Shown here: one piece after another, positions 53,216 to 60,550 of the stretch
How positions within the stretch are numbered: position 1 is the first letter of the stretch
Layout: each line of letters starts with the position of its first letter
Assembly (NCBI GenBank): GCA_003562475.1
Contig: PWUU01000005.1
Coordinates: 1-60,550 of the forward strand
Length of the DNA: 60,550 nucleotides
Direction: 5' to 3'
Origin: Dehalococcoidia bacterium
GTDB lineage: Bacteria; Chloroflexota; Dehalococcoidia; GIF9; AB-539-J10
The notes under the pieces: model-generated
Told to the model about the DNA's origin: nothing
What the model saw: only the letters and a program-made list of their open reading frames with translations
Databases searched by the model: none
Made by a program: the position numbers and the translations under genes

Positions 53216-53690
53216 GGCAAAGGCAGTCGTCGACCCGGCACGCGTCGAGGCAATTATCGCTGAATACCAGCATCAGCGCTGGGCCCTGGTACCACTCCTC
53301 CAGAGGATCCAGCAGGAGTTTGGCTTCATTCCACCGGACAGTATCGGTCTCATAGCCAGGGGGATGAAACTGTTTCCGGCTCAGGTGCAGGCGGTGATTA
53401 GTTTCTACGCCCAGCTCTATACCGCGCCCCGGGGCAAGAACACCGTCCGGGTATGTCGCGGGACCGCGTGCCACGTCCGGGGTGGGAAGACCATACTCAA
53501 GCTGGTGAAACAACACCTGGGTATTGACGAGGGTGAGACTACTCCCGACCTGGAGTACACCCTGGAGACTGTTGCCTGCATCGGTGTCTGTGCCATCGCG
53601 CCTAACATGGTGATAAACGATGTCACATACGGTCGCATGAATCCCAAAAAGGTCTCCCAGGTGCTTGGCCAGAGAGACAAGACATCATGA
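53208..53690 (+). CDS. NuoE-like [2Fe-2S] subunit
   Basis: A 160-residue thioredoxin-fold ferredoxin, counterpart of the 24-kDa subunit of complex I and of HydC/FdhC subunits in NAD(P)-linked hydrogenases and dehydrogenases. An N-terminal helical bundle (LLQRIQQEFGFIPPDSI) precedes the cluster domain. The four ligands are CRGTAC and CIGVC with standard spacing. It overlaps the FdhA-like gene by 8 bases and the next gene by 4 (ATGA), so all three are translated together and should form one complex. Confidence 0.93.
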   Translation: MREAKAVVDPARVEAIIAEYQHQRWALVPLLQRIQQEFGFIPPDSIGLIARGMKLFPAQVQAVISFYAQLYTAPRGKNTVRVCRGTACHVRGGKTILKLVKQHLGIDEGETTPDLEYTLETVACIGVCAIAPNMVINDVTYGRMNPKKVSQVLGQRDKTS

Positions 53691-56600
53691 ACCAACGACG
53701 TACTGTTCTGGTCTGTCGCGGAACCGGATGCGTTTCCGGAGGGGGGGACGCTATCTACGAGGCCCTCACGACCGAAGTGGCCACACAGGGACTGACGAGC
53801 GCCGCCATTGACTTCACAGGTTGCCACGGTTTCTGCCAGCAAGGACCCAATGTGGTTGTTGAACCGGACGGCATCTTCTATACGCATGTCGAACCGGAGG
53901 ATGCCAGCGAGATCGTCAACTCTCATCTTAAGAATGACAGGCCGGTGGAGCGCCTGTTCTACCGAGACCCGGTGACCGGGCAAGCTCTCCCGCGTTACGC
54001 GGACATAGACTTCTACAAGAAGCAGGAGCGCGTCATCCTGCGCAACTGCGGACACATCAATCCGGAGAGAATTGACGACTACCTTGCCTGTGGAGGTTAC
54101 CGGTCTCTGCGAAAGGTCCTCTTCCAGTTGACGCCGTCCGAGGTGATTGAGGAAATCAACAAGGCAGGGCTACGGGGGCGGGGCGGCGCCGGGTTCTCGA
54201 CCGCGGTCAAGTGGGAACTGTGCCGCAATGCCTCCGGGTCGCCGAAGTACATGATATGCAACGCCGACGAGGGCGACCCCGGCGCCTTCATGGACCGGTC
54301 TATCTTAGAGGCAGATCCACACGCCGTACTCGAAGGACTAACCATCGCGGCCTATGCCATAGGCGCCGCTGAGGGCTATATCTATGTTCGCGCTGAGTAC
54401 CCCTTAGCGGTAAGCAGGCTACGCATTGCCCTCAAGCAGGCTGAGGAAAGAGGATTCCTGGGCAACAATATACTGGGTTCAAACCTCAACTTTGCCGTGC
54501 ATGTTGCCGAAGGCGCGGGCGCCTTTGTCTGCGGTGAGGAAACGGCCCTGATGATGTCTATAGAAGGGAAGCGAGGCATGCCCCGGCCCAGACCACCATT
54601 CCCCGCTCAATCAGGACTGGATGGCAAACCCACCATCATCGACAATGTGAAGACGCTCGCTACGGTTCCAGTCATCATCGAGCGAGGTGCTGACTGGTAT
54701 GCGGGTATCGGCACGGAGAGCAGCAAGGGCACAGCCGTCTTCGCCCTCACGGGGAAGGTCGCCAACTGCGGCCTGGTGGAAGTGGCGATGGGAACGCCGC
54801 TCTCCAGGATCATTTTCGATATCGGCGGTGGCATACCACGGGGCAAGCGCTTCAAGGCGGTGCAAACCGGCGGCCCATCCGGAGGCTGTATTCCGGCCCG
54901 GTTCATGGATTCGCCGGCCGACTATGAATCCCTGACCCGGCTCGGGTCGATAATGGGCTCCGGCGGAATGGTCGTAATGGATGAAGCTACCTGCATGGTG
55001 GACGTAGCCCGCTTCTTTCTCAGCTTCGTTAAGGATGAGTCGTGTGGCAAATGTACCCCGTGCCGGCACGGCACCAGGCAGATGCTGGAAATACTGACTC
55101 GAATCACCGAAGGCAAAGGCCGCGAGCAGGACATAGATACCTTGCTGTCCATCGCCGGAACAGTCAAGGAATGCTCACTGTGCGGGCTTGGCCAGACCTC
55201 CCCCAACCCGGTGCTGACCACTATCGACTACTTTCGTGACGAGTACAACGCCCATATCAAGGACAAGAGATGTCCCGCCGCAGTCTGCGACGCTTTGATG
55301 ATATCACCGTGCCAGCATACCTGCCCGGTAGGCATCAATATCCCTAAATACGTGGCCCACATTGTCGCCGGCGAATATCTGGAAGCTATCGAAACCATTA
55401 GGGAACGGAATCCCTTTCCCGCTATCTGCGGCCGTATCTGCCATCACCCCTGCGAAGGCAGGTGCCGGCGCGGTGAGCTTGAAGCCCCCGTAGCCATCAG
55501 GGAACTCAAGCGCTTTGCCGCCGACTGGTCTTACCGCCACGACGGCAGGAAGCCTCAGCCATTTCCCAGGACCAGGAGCCAGAGAGTGGCGGTTGTGGGC
55601 GCCGGCCCAGCCGGACTCGCCTGTGCCTATTTCCTCGCTCAACTGGGCTATCCGGTAACAGTCTTTGAAGCCCTGCCCGTAGGCGGCGGCATGCTCGCCG
55701 TAGCCATACCTGACTTTCGTCTGCCCCGCGAGGCAATTCAGCAGGATATCGATTATATCGCCAGTTGTGGCGTAGAGATAAGATACAACACGCCAATCAA
55801 CGTGAACTTCACCGTAGACGACCTTAAGAAGGACGGTTTCAGTGCAGTGTTTATTGCCGCCGGCGCTCAGAGGAGCCAGAGCATAGGCATACCTGGCGAG
55901 CTGGAAGATGTCGAGAACTTCTACTACGGCCTGAGATTCCTCCGGGACGTGAAGCTAGGCCGGACAGTGCCGATGGCACACCGGGTGGCAGTGATCGGCG
56001 GTGGCAACGTTGCGCTGGACGCCGCGCGCACTGCACTTCGCCTTGGCGCCGGGGAGACAAACCTCTACTACCGGCGGTCACTGGAAGAGATGCCGGTAAC
56101 CGCAGTGGAATATGACGAGGCAGTGAAAGAGGGTATACAGGTCAACCTCCTGGTCAGTCCTACCCGGATAGTGAGCTCCAACTGGAAAGTAACCGGTCTT
56201 GAGTGTGTTCGTATGAGACTGGGCGAACCTGATGAAAGCGGCAGACGGCGGCCGATTCCGGTTGCAGGATCCGAGTTCTTTGTTGAAGCCGACGCTGTCA
56301 TTGCCGCCGTGGGACAGGCGCCCGACCACTCTTTTCTGCCTCCCGGCAGCGCGTTAGAACGCATGACGGTCGACAGCAATACGCTCGCCACCAATGTGCC
56401 CGGCGTCTTTGCCGGCGGCGACTTCGTTACCGGACCGGGTATGGTGATCGAAGCAATCGCTACAGGCAGGCGAGGGGCAATTGCAATAGACAAGTACTTG
56501 AGAGGGGACCCTTCCAGGGTCGAGCTATACGACCTCAGAGTCGAAGTGGTGAAAGGGGCAACCACAGGGGAGGAAGAGGAAACCTGGGAGGAGCAGCCAA

Positions 56601-56728
56601 GAATTGAGATGCCTCGCGTACCCGTGCCAGAGCGGAGGCACAGCTTCATGGAAATTGAGCAGGGCTATTCTGAGGACCAGGCGAGGCAAGAGGCGAAGCG
56701 CTGCTTGCGGTGCGACCTTGAACAGTGA
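53687..56728 (+). CDS. NuoF-GltD fusion: NADH- and NADPH-type flavin subunit
   Basis: A 1013-residue protein. Residues about 1-90 are a thioredoxin-like [2Fe-2S] domain (CRGTGC, CHGFC). Residues about 110-540 are NuoF: FMN/NADH-binding GLRGRGGAGF, CNADEGDPGAF, and the cluster SCGKCTPCRHGT. From about 545 comes a GltD-like module: iron-sulfur ligands in CQHTCPVGINIP and CGRICHHPCEGRC, FAD motif VVGAGPAGLACAYF, second dinucleotide motif VIGGGNVALDAART, and GGDFVTGPGMV. Two flavin centres in one chain are what a flavin-based bifurcating or NADH/NADPH-coupling enzyme needs. It is co-translated with the NuoE-like subunit. Confidence 0.92.
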   Translation: MNQRRTVLVCRGTGCVSGGGDAIYEALTTEVATQGLTSAAIDFTGCHGFCQQGPNVVVEPDGIFYTHVEPEDASEIVNSHLKNDRPVERLFYRDPVTGQALPRYADIDFYKKQERVILRNCGHINPERIDDYLACGGYRSLRKVLFQLTPSEVIEEINKAGLRGRGGAGFSTAVKWELCRNASGSPKYMICNADEGDPGAFMDRSILEADPHAVLEGLTIAAYAIGAAEGYIYVRAEYPLAVSRLRIALKQAEERGFLGNNILGSNLNFAVHVAEGAGAFVCGEETALMMSIEGKRGMPRPRPPFPAQSGLDGKPTIIDNVKTLATVPVIIERGADWYAGIGTESSKGTAVFALTGKVANCGLVEVAMGTPLSRIIFDIGGGIPRGKRFKAVQTGGPSGGCIPARFMDSPADYESLTRLGSIMGSGGMVVMDEATCMVDVARFFLSFVKDESCGKCTPCRHGTRQMLEILTRITEGKGREQDIDTLLSIAGTVKECSLCGLGQTSPNPVLTTIDYFRDEYNAHIKDKRCPAAVCDALMISPCQHTCPVGINIPKYVAHIVAGEYLEAIETIRERNPFPAICGRICHHPCEGRCRRGELEAPVAIRELKRFAADWSYRHDGRKPQPFPRTRSQRVAVVGAGPAGLACAYFLAQLGYPVTVFEALPVGGGMLAVAIPDFRLPREAIQQDIDYIASCGVEIRYNTPINVNFTVDDLKKDGFSAVFIAAGAQRSQSIGIPGELEDVENFYYGLRFLRDVKLGRTVPMAHRVAVIGGGNVALDAARTALRLGAGETNLYYRRSLEEMPVTAVEYDEAVKEGIQVNLLVSPTRIVSSNWKVTGLECVRMRLGEPDESGRRRPIPVAGSEFFVEADAVIAAVGQAPDHSFLPPGSALERMTVDSNTLATNVPGVFAGGDFVTGPGMVIEAIATGRRGAIAIDKYLRGDPSRVELYDLRVEVVKGATTGEEEETWEEQPRIEMPRVPVPERRHSFMEIEQGYSEDQARQEAKRCLRCDLEQ

Positions 56729-56767
56729 AGGTTCACCGGGAAGATTCCTGGCTGGGAAGGTAAAGAG

Positions 56768-57412
56768 ATGAAAGCAATCACCAGACAGAAGTCACCTGAA
56801 GAGATTCAGCAGGATCTGGACGGGCTGGGCAGGGTGTACATCATCGGCTGCGGCACCTGCGCCACCCTTACCCGAACCGGTGGGAACGACGAGGTGCAGG
56901 CTATGAAGGAGTATCTCCAGGGACTGGGCAAGGTGGTCACCGGTTCGATAGTTATCCCCACCGCCTGTGACGAAATGACGGAAGTGTCCCTGCGAGAAAA
57001 CAACCACGCTATTCAGAATGCGAATTGCCTCCTGGTAATGACCTGTGCCCTGGGAGTACAGAAAGTGGGCTCGTATCTGACGAAGCCGGTGATTCCGGCA
57101 CTGGACACGTTGTTCATCGGACTGGAACGCAGCCCGGGCGTCTTTCACGAAGTCTGTGCTCAGTGTGGTCATTGCGTCATCGGCTGGACGGCCGGCATCT
57201 GCCCTATCACGGCGTGTCACAAGCACCTGCTCAACGGGCCATGTGGCGGCACCAGTAACGGCAAGTGTGAAGTTGACAAGACAAAGGATTGCGCCTGGAC
57301 ACTGATCTACGAGTCCTTGAAGCAGCAGGGACGGCTCGAGCTGATGCGTAAGTATCAGCCGATCAGGAATTCTCAGATAGCTCCCAGGCCACGCAGCGTC
57401 ACTGTCTCGTGA
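56768..57412 (+). CDS. metV: Methylenetetrahydrofolate reductase partner protein MetV
   Basis: A 214-residue protein of the MTHFR C-terminal zinc-binding family (MetV), which in acetogens forms a tight complex with MetF and passes electrons to its flavin. The C-terminal signature CAQCGHCVIGWTAGICPIT, then CHKHLLNGPCGGT and GKCEV, contains the iron-sulfur/zinc ligands. Additional cysteines occur in IIGCGTCATL and MTCALGV. The start has GGGAAGGTAAAGAG upstream. It precedes metF by 15 bases, in the usual order for the MetVF module. Confidence 0.92.
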   Translation: MKAITRQKSPEEIQQDLDGLGRVYIIGCGTCATLTRTGGNDEVQAMKEYLQGLGKVVTGSIVIPTACDEMTEVSLRENNHAIQNANCLLVMTCALGVQKVGSYLTKPVIPALDTLFIGLERSPGVFHEVCAQCGHCVIGWTAGICPITACHKHLLNGPCGGTSNGKCEVDKTKDCAWTLIYESLKQQGRLELMRKYQPIRNSQIAPRPRSVTVS

Positions 57413-57427
57413 GCGAGGAGGATAGCG

Positions 57428-58306
57428 ATGAGCTTCAGAGAAGTCCTCAACTCGGGTAAGTTCGTGGTGACCGCGGAGGTTAGCCCCCCCAAGGGGACCA
57501 ACGTCGACACGCTGCTCCACCACATTGACCTTCTCAAGGACAGAGTGGATGCGATCAACGTCACTGACCATCAGAGTTCAATGATGCGTTTTTCTTCTCT
57601 CGGTGGATGCCTCTTCATCAAGGAACAGGGCGGAGAGGCGATACTGCAGATGACCTGTCGTGACCGTAACCTATTGGCCCTTCAGGCCGACCTCCTCCTG
57701 GCTTACGTGAGAGGCATAAGGAACGTCTTGTGTCTTACCGGCGATGCGGTTGTAGTTGGCGACCATAAGGAAGCAGCGGGTGTTTTCGAGATTGATTCCT
57801 GTCAACTGCTGCAGGTTATTCGGCGGCTGGAATCGGGAAGAGACGTGGGAGGCAATGAACTCGACGGGGCCGTCGAGTTCTGTGCTGGAGCCATAGTTAC
57901 CCCTGAGGCCAAACCCATCGAGCCTCAGCTTATCAAGTTTGAGAAGAAAGTTAAGGCGGGCGCCGAATTTTTCCAGACTCAAGCCGTCTACGACCTGGAC
58001 AACTTCAGAAGATTCAGGGACTTCGCCCGCAGGTTTCCAGTCAAGATTCTGGCCGGCATAGTCCTGCTGACCTCGGCGAGAATGGCAAAGTACATGACCG
58101 AGAACGTGCCCGGGATCTTCGTGCCGCAGGTGCTGATTGATGAACTGGCGGAAGCGCCGAAGGGCGAGGCAGTCAAGAGGGGAGTTGACATCGCCGGGAG
58201 GATGGTTGCCGCCCTGTCAGAAGACGGGACTTGCGACGGCGTCCACATCATGGCCATCGGCAGAGAGGAACTGGTTCCGGACATCCTGGCGACGGCAGGG
58301 CTCTAG
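57428..58306 (+). CDS. metF: 5,10-methylenetetrahydrofolate reductase
   Basis: FAD-containing TIM-barrel enzyme that reduces methylene-THF to methyl-THF, the last step of the methyl branch of the Wood-Ljungdahl pathway or the methyl supply for methionine. It has 292 residues. Key blocks: TAEVSPPKGTNVDTL (catalytic Glu region), DAINVTDHQSS, VLCLTGDAV (flavin loop) and FFQTQAVYDLDNF. It lacks any NAD(P)H-binding extension, consistent with taking electrons through MetV and the upstream flavin subunits. GAGGAGG precedes the ATG. It is the last gene of the operon. Confidence 0.93.
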   Translation: MSFREVLNSGKFVVTAEVSPPKGTNVDTLLHHIDLLKDRVDAINVTDHQSSMMRFSSLGGCLFIKEQGGEAILQMTCRDRNLLALQADLLLAYVRGIRNVLCLTGDAVVVGDHKEAAGVFEIDSCQLLQVIRRLESGRDVGGNELDGAVEFCAGAIVTPEAKPIEPQLIKFEKKVKAGAEFFQTQAVYDLDNFRRFRDFARRFPVKILAGIVLLTSARMAKYMTENVPGIFVPQVLIDELAEAPKGEAVKRGVDIAGRMVAALSEDGTCDGVHIMAIGREELVPDILATAGL

Positions 58307-58615
58307 CACAGCCTTCCTCCTGCTTTCTGTCTCGTACACACATTCACCGCTGCGAAAGACCGGGGCAAAGGTGGCGATGCGAAGCAGGGTCAAGCGAACC
58401 GGTAATCCACTATGAAAGCAGACCGCGGCGCCCCACGGCGCCGCTGTTCGGCACCCGTCCGTTCCTTGGAGCGGGAGACGGGATTCGAACCCGCGACAGC
58501 CTGCTTGGAAGGCAGGCACCCCTTTGGCGCGCGTTGCCAGCTTTGCCGCCAGAAGGTCGCAAAGCTGATCCAGTTGTTCGGGATTGAGAGAAGCAGGCAC
58601 CCCATTGAGTTCCAT
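58217..58615 (-). CDS. Small ORF reading into a tRNA-Gly 3' half
   Basis: ATG 58615 is preceded by AAAGGAGGACACGAT, an excellent ribosome site. The first 32 codons encode an amphipathic helix-like peptide (ASLNPEQLDQLCDLLAAKLA), and then the frame runs through the tRNA-Gly remnant and on into the end of metF. Copy A of the repeat keeps the same frame but not the start. The true protein, if any, may be only the first part. I do not recognise it. It could be a recombination-directionality factor or a leader peptide of a lost element. Confidence 0.25.
   Translation of the reverse strand: MELNGVPASLNPEQLDQLCDLLAAKLATRAKGVPAFQAGCRGFESRLPLQGTDGCRTAAPWGAAVCFHSGLPVRLTLLRIATFAPVFRSGECVYETESRRKAVLEPCRRQDVRNQFLSADGHDVDAVASPVF
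58425..58444 (-). terminator. GC hairpin downstream of the tRNA-Gly remnant, copy B
   Basis: GCGGCGCC-CCAC-GGCGCCGC is a perfect 8-bp stem located 22 bases past the CCA end of the remnant in its transcription direction, and about 120 bases after metF on the other strand. There is no T tract. A related GGCGCCGCG lies at the same distance from copy A but without the full hairpin. Confidence 0.4.
58467..58614 (-). repeat. tRNA-Gly(TCC) 3'-half repeat, copy B
   Basis: Minus-strand bases 58516 to 58467 form a tRNA-Gly 3' half with a perfect anticodon stem (CCTGC/GCAGG), loop CTTCCAA (anticodon TCC), T arm GCGGG-TTCGAAT-CCCGT, CTCCCGC, T73 and CCA. No D arm or 5' acceptor strand follows; the remaining 98 bases match copy A (46360-46506) and encode the start of a short ORF with a strong ribosome site. 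The anticodons of the two copies differ, so they derive from two tRNA-Gly genes. Attachment-site remnants are the simplest explanation. Confidence 0.75.
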
Positions 58616-59574
58616 ATCGTGTCCTCCTTTGTGTCTGACCGTACCTATCGCGTCAGCCGTATTCTTTTTCGGTAGACATGTTGCAGTGGTGCGTGTCATT
58701 CTTGCCAATGCGCACTTGCGTCTGGCTGAGCCGTTCGTGTGTAGACCGATGCCTGAGTCAGGACGACAGGCAGTATTGGCTCCGACACGATGACTTGCCA
58801 TCCGTAAGCGACCGAGAGATAAACCACGAGGCCACTACCCCCATCCGAGGACAATCCTAGACCGGTGTCAGCGGCAGCGTCAAGAGGTAGCGCAAAGCTG
58901 CAGTACGCAGTGGCAAGCGGATTTTGGTCTGCACTTATCTGGTCAGTATGGTTGTTTACGTTCAAACCAGTGCTCTTGTGTTGCGGCTGCAGGCGGCGGT
59001 TTGTTCGTGAAATGACATCGGGTGCTGCGGCGTTGTCAGGAGTTCATTGGCAGATTCTTAGCAGGATGGTAACTGAGACCCGAAGGTGACTGCGGCAACA
59101 CACTTGACCTCCTGTGGGTAAGACGCCCTCTCGAGAAGGCGAGCCCGCTTGCCTCCTTTTCAAGAAGTGATTGTACCACACCAGGTTCGACGAACTGCTC
59201 TATCATGAGAGGTGACACAGCTGGCCTGCGTTATCCGACCGAGTGGCCTAATGCTCCGTAACGATGGCCATTTTGATCTGAAATCCGCAGCACCATAAGA
59301 GTGACAGGCGGCTGGTGGCGGTCTAAGATGCGAAGCCACAGGAGGTTCTTGCGCTGGTGCTTTGACACACTCGTAGGGACATTACGAAGGCTGGAGATAG
59401 GGCAAGAATTGCGCCAAGTAATATGGCCAAATAGATGATTGGACATTACAAGGCTAGTAGTGATAAGGTCATTATAGTCGTGCATGGATCATGGGTAAAG
59501 GGCATTGGTGTCGACTGAGAAGGAAGTGAAGGGTGCGGGGGCGTAGTGAGATGGATGCGTGTAACTGGTAATTA
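58616..59574. other. Gene-free stretch, probably decayed element DNA
   Basis: No frame of convincing length, ribosome site and composition is seen. A minus-strand frame at 59036-59218 has a protein-like N-terminal part (MIEQFVEPGVVQSLLEKE), and one at 59231-59485 contains a basic segment (SKHQRKNLLWLRILDR) that could be an insertion-sequence relic. The sequence turns more AT-rich from about 59350 toward the right edge. It is likely the site of past insertions and deletions. Confidence 0.35.
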
Positions 59575-59598
59575 ATGTTTAGATTGAGGAAGACAGAG

Positions 59599-60180
59599 AT
59601 GATAGTCAATTCTGCGAAAAGAGCACTGGTTGAGGGCAGGGTAACAGTCGGTACATGGCTAGCATTGGGAAACACACGTGCTGCTCAGATCGTAGCAGCT
59701 GGTGGGTTTGATTGGGTTGTGATTGACACTGAACATGGATCCATTGGCATCGAAACGGTCGCACACATTGTTGATGCAGTGCGAGCCACTGGTGACACTA
59801 CACCCATAGTTAGAGTTCCGTGGAACGATCCGATGTCAATTAAGTGCGCACTGGATGCCGGTGCATATGGTGTGGTTGTGCCTATGGTGAATACACAAGA
59901 GGAGGCAGTCCGGGCAATTCAGTCGTCAAAGTATCCTCCTTCTGGGTTCAGGAGTTACGGAGGACCTCGCGTTCGATTGTACGGGGGTGTTGAGTACTTT
60001 CGGCGTGCTAACGACGAGATCGTCGTGATACTCCAAATTGAGCATATTGATGCCGTTAGTCAGATTGATGACATTCTTTCTGTTGATGGTCTTGATGCTT
60101 TCTTCATCGGTCCGTCGGATCTTGCTGTCTCGATGGGCCTGGCTCCAGGCGAAACAAGTGATGCGAGATTTGTAGAATGA
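59599..60180 (+). pseudogene. HpcH/HpaI aldolase, 3'-truncated at a transposase junction
   Basis: A class II pyruvate-dependent aldolase (2,4-dihydroxyhept-2-enedioate aldolase family). The barrel start LVEGRVTVGTWLALGN, the DTEHGSIGIE loop with the catalytic residues, RVPWNDPMSIKCALDAGAYG (metal-binding and pyruvate site) and the FFIGPSDLAVSMG segment are normal. It then stops at 193 residues where about 60 more are expected; the stop coincides with the end of an ISL3-type transposase on the other strand. Codons look AT-richer by eye than the core genome here, suggesting transfer. ATG 59575 is an alternative start. Confidence 0.75.
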
Positions 60181-60550
60181 AGTCCTCTTGAGCATCTTGA
60201 TCTTGGTGTGGCAGCCCTCGGTATAGGCATTGGTGGTACGGCTGATGAAGTGGCCCAGGATGGGCTCCTTCCAGCGCTTGAGCGTGTTGCCCCACCTGAT
60301 GAGCTCTCCGTCGTCTGCCGCCCTGAGGTTGAAGATGATTAGGTCCAGCATTCTGGCCGCCTGCTCTCCGGTCTCGAGCCGGTACATCTCCCGCAGCTTC
60401 TCCTTGGCCCAATAGAAGCCAGAGAGGGCAGGATAGCTGGCCAGTAGGCTGTCCCTCTTCTCCCTCTGACGCTGGGTAAGCTTCTCACTGCCTTTGAGGA
60501 AAGGCCATTTGGGGATGCTCACCTTCTTCCGCCGCACATCCTGCTCTATC
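60175..60550 (-). mobile_element. ISL3-family transposase fragment
   Basis: The minus-strand frame enters from the right edge (no start seen; GTG at 60537 is internal) and reads the C-terminal domain of an ISL3-type DDE transposase: FYWAKEKLREMYRLETGEQA (the DDE glutamate region), NTLKRWKEPILGHF and TNAYTEGCHTKIKMLKRTSF. The family normally continues with a Gly-Phe/Tyr-Arg-Asn block, but after TSF the frame becomes antisense to the aldolase. The transposase has therefore lost its C-terminus and the IS its left end. No inverted repeat is visible at the junction. Confidence 0.75.

Noticed and set aside
1-60550. CRISPR array or rRNA genes
   Set aside because: No regularly spaced short direct repeats and no conserved rRNA blocks were seen on either strand.

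Overview
The window looks like chromosomal DNA of a GC-rich anaerobic bacterium, most likely a Chloroflexota/Dehalococcoidia-like lineage. This is an inference. It rests on LL-diaminopimelate aminotransferase (dapL) next to dapF, miaA and hflX, oxygen-sensitive enzymes throughout (a glycyl radical enzyme with its activase, two 4-hydroxybutyryl-CoA-dehydratase-like proteins, a 2-hydroxyacyl-CoA-dehydratase activator), and a methylenetetrahydrofolate reductase cluster of the Wood-Ljungdahl type. Many starts are GTG or TTG with clear Shine-Dalgarno sequences.

Layout. 1-11 kb is housekeeping: tpiA (5' end cut by the window), miaA-dapF-dapL-hflX, a histone-deacetylase-like hydrolase, two small proteins, and a complete riboflavin operon ribD-ribE-ribBA-ribH. 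11-20 kb holds small conserved proteins, a Xer-type recombinase, a tRNA with CAU anticodon, cinA, and a 1.4-thousand-residue dehydratase activator fusion. 20-46 kb is an accessory metabolic region with many short operons in both orientations: C45 peptidase, aminotransferase, two paralogous FAD disulfide reductases, two 4-hydroxybutyryl-CoA-dehydratase paralogues, glycyl radical enzyme plus activase, RraA-like protein, SDR, nitroreductase, TPP enzyme, BASS-type transporter, flavin reductase, radical SAM protein, maf-msrB. It also holds two Ig-domain proteins that share an unusual C-terminal Cys-x-x-Cys tail, an ArsR-type regulator behind a near-perfect palindromic operator, and gene remnants (ABC ATPase, DUF362, AAA+).

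46-58 kb carries a sensor kinase, two response regulators (one a double receiver with a degenerate first domain), and a compact operon: FdhA/NuoG-like subunit, NuoE-like, NuoF-GltD fusion, MetV, MetF. The likely job is a multi-subunit, possibly electron-bifurcating methylene-THF reductase. The molybdopterin subunit lacks the Sec/Cys-His pair that formate dehydrogenases need, so it is probably not a formate dehydrogenase.

Two copies of a 148-bp repeat (46.4 and 58.5 kb) each join a short conserved reading frame to the 3' half of a tRNA-Gly (anticodons CCC and TCC) with no 5' half. These are best read as attachment-site remnants of related integrative elements, though other readings are open. 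The last kilobase appears lower in GC by eye and ends in a truncated HpcH/HpaI aldolase fused tail-to-tail to a truncated ISL3-type transposase.
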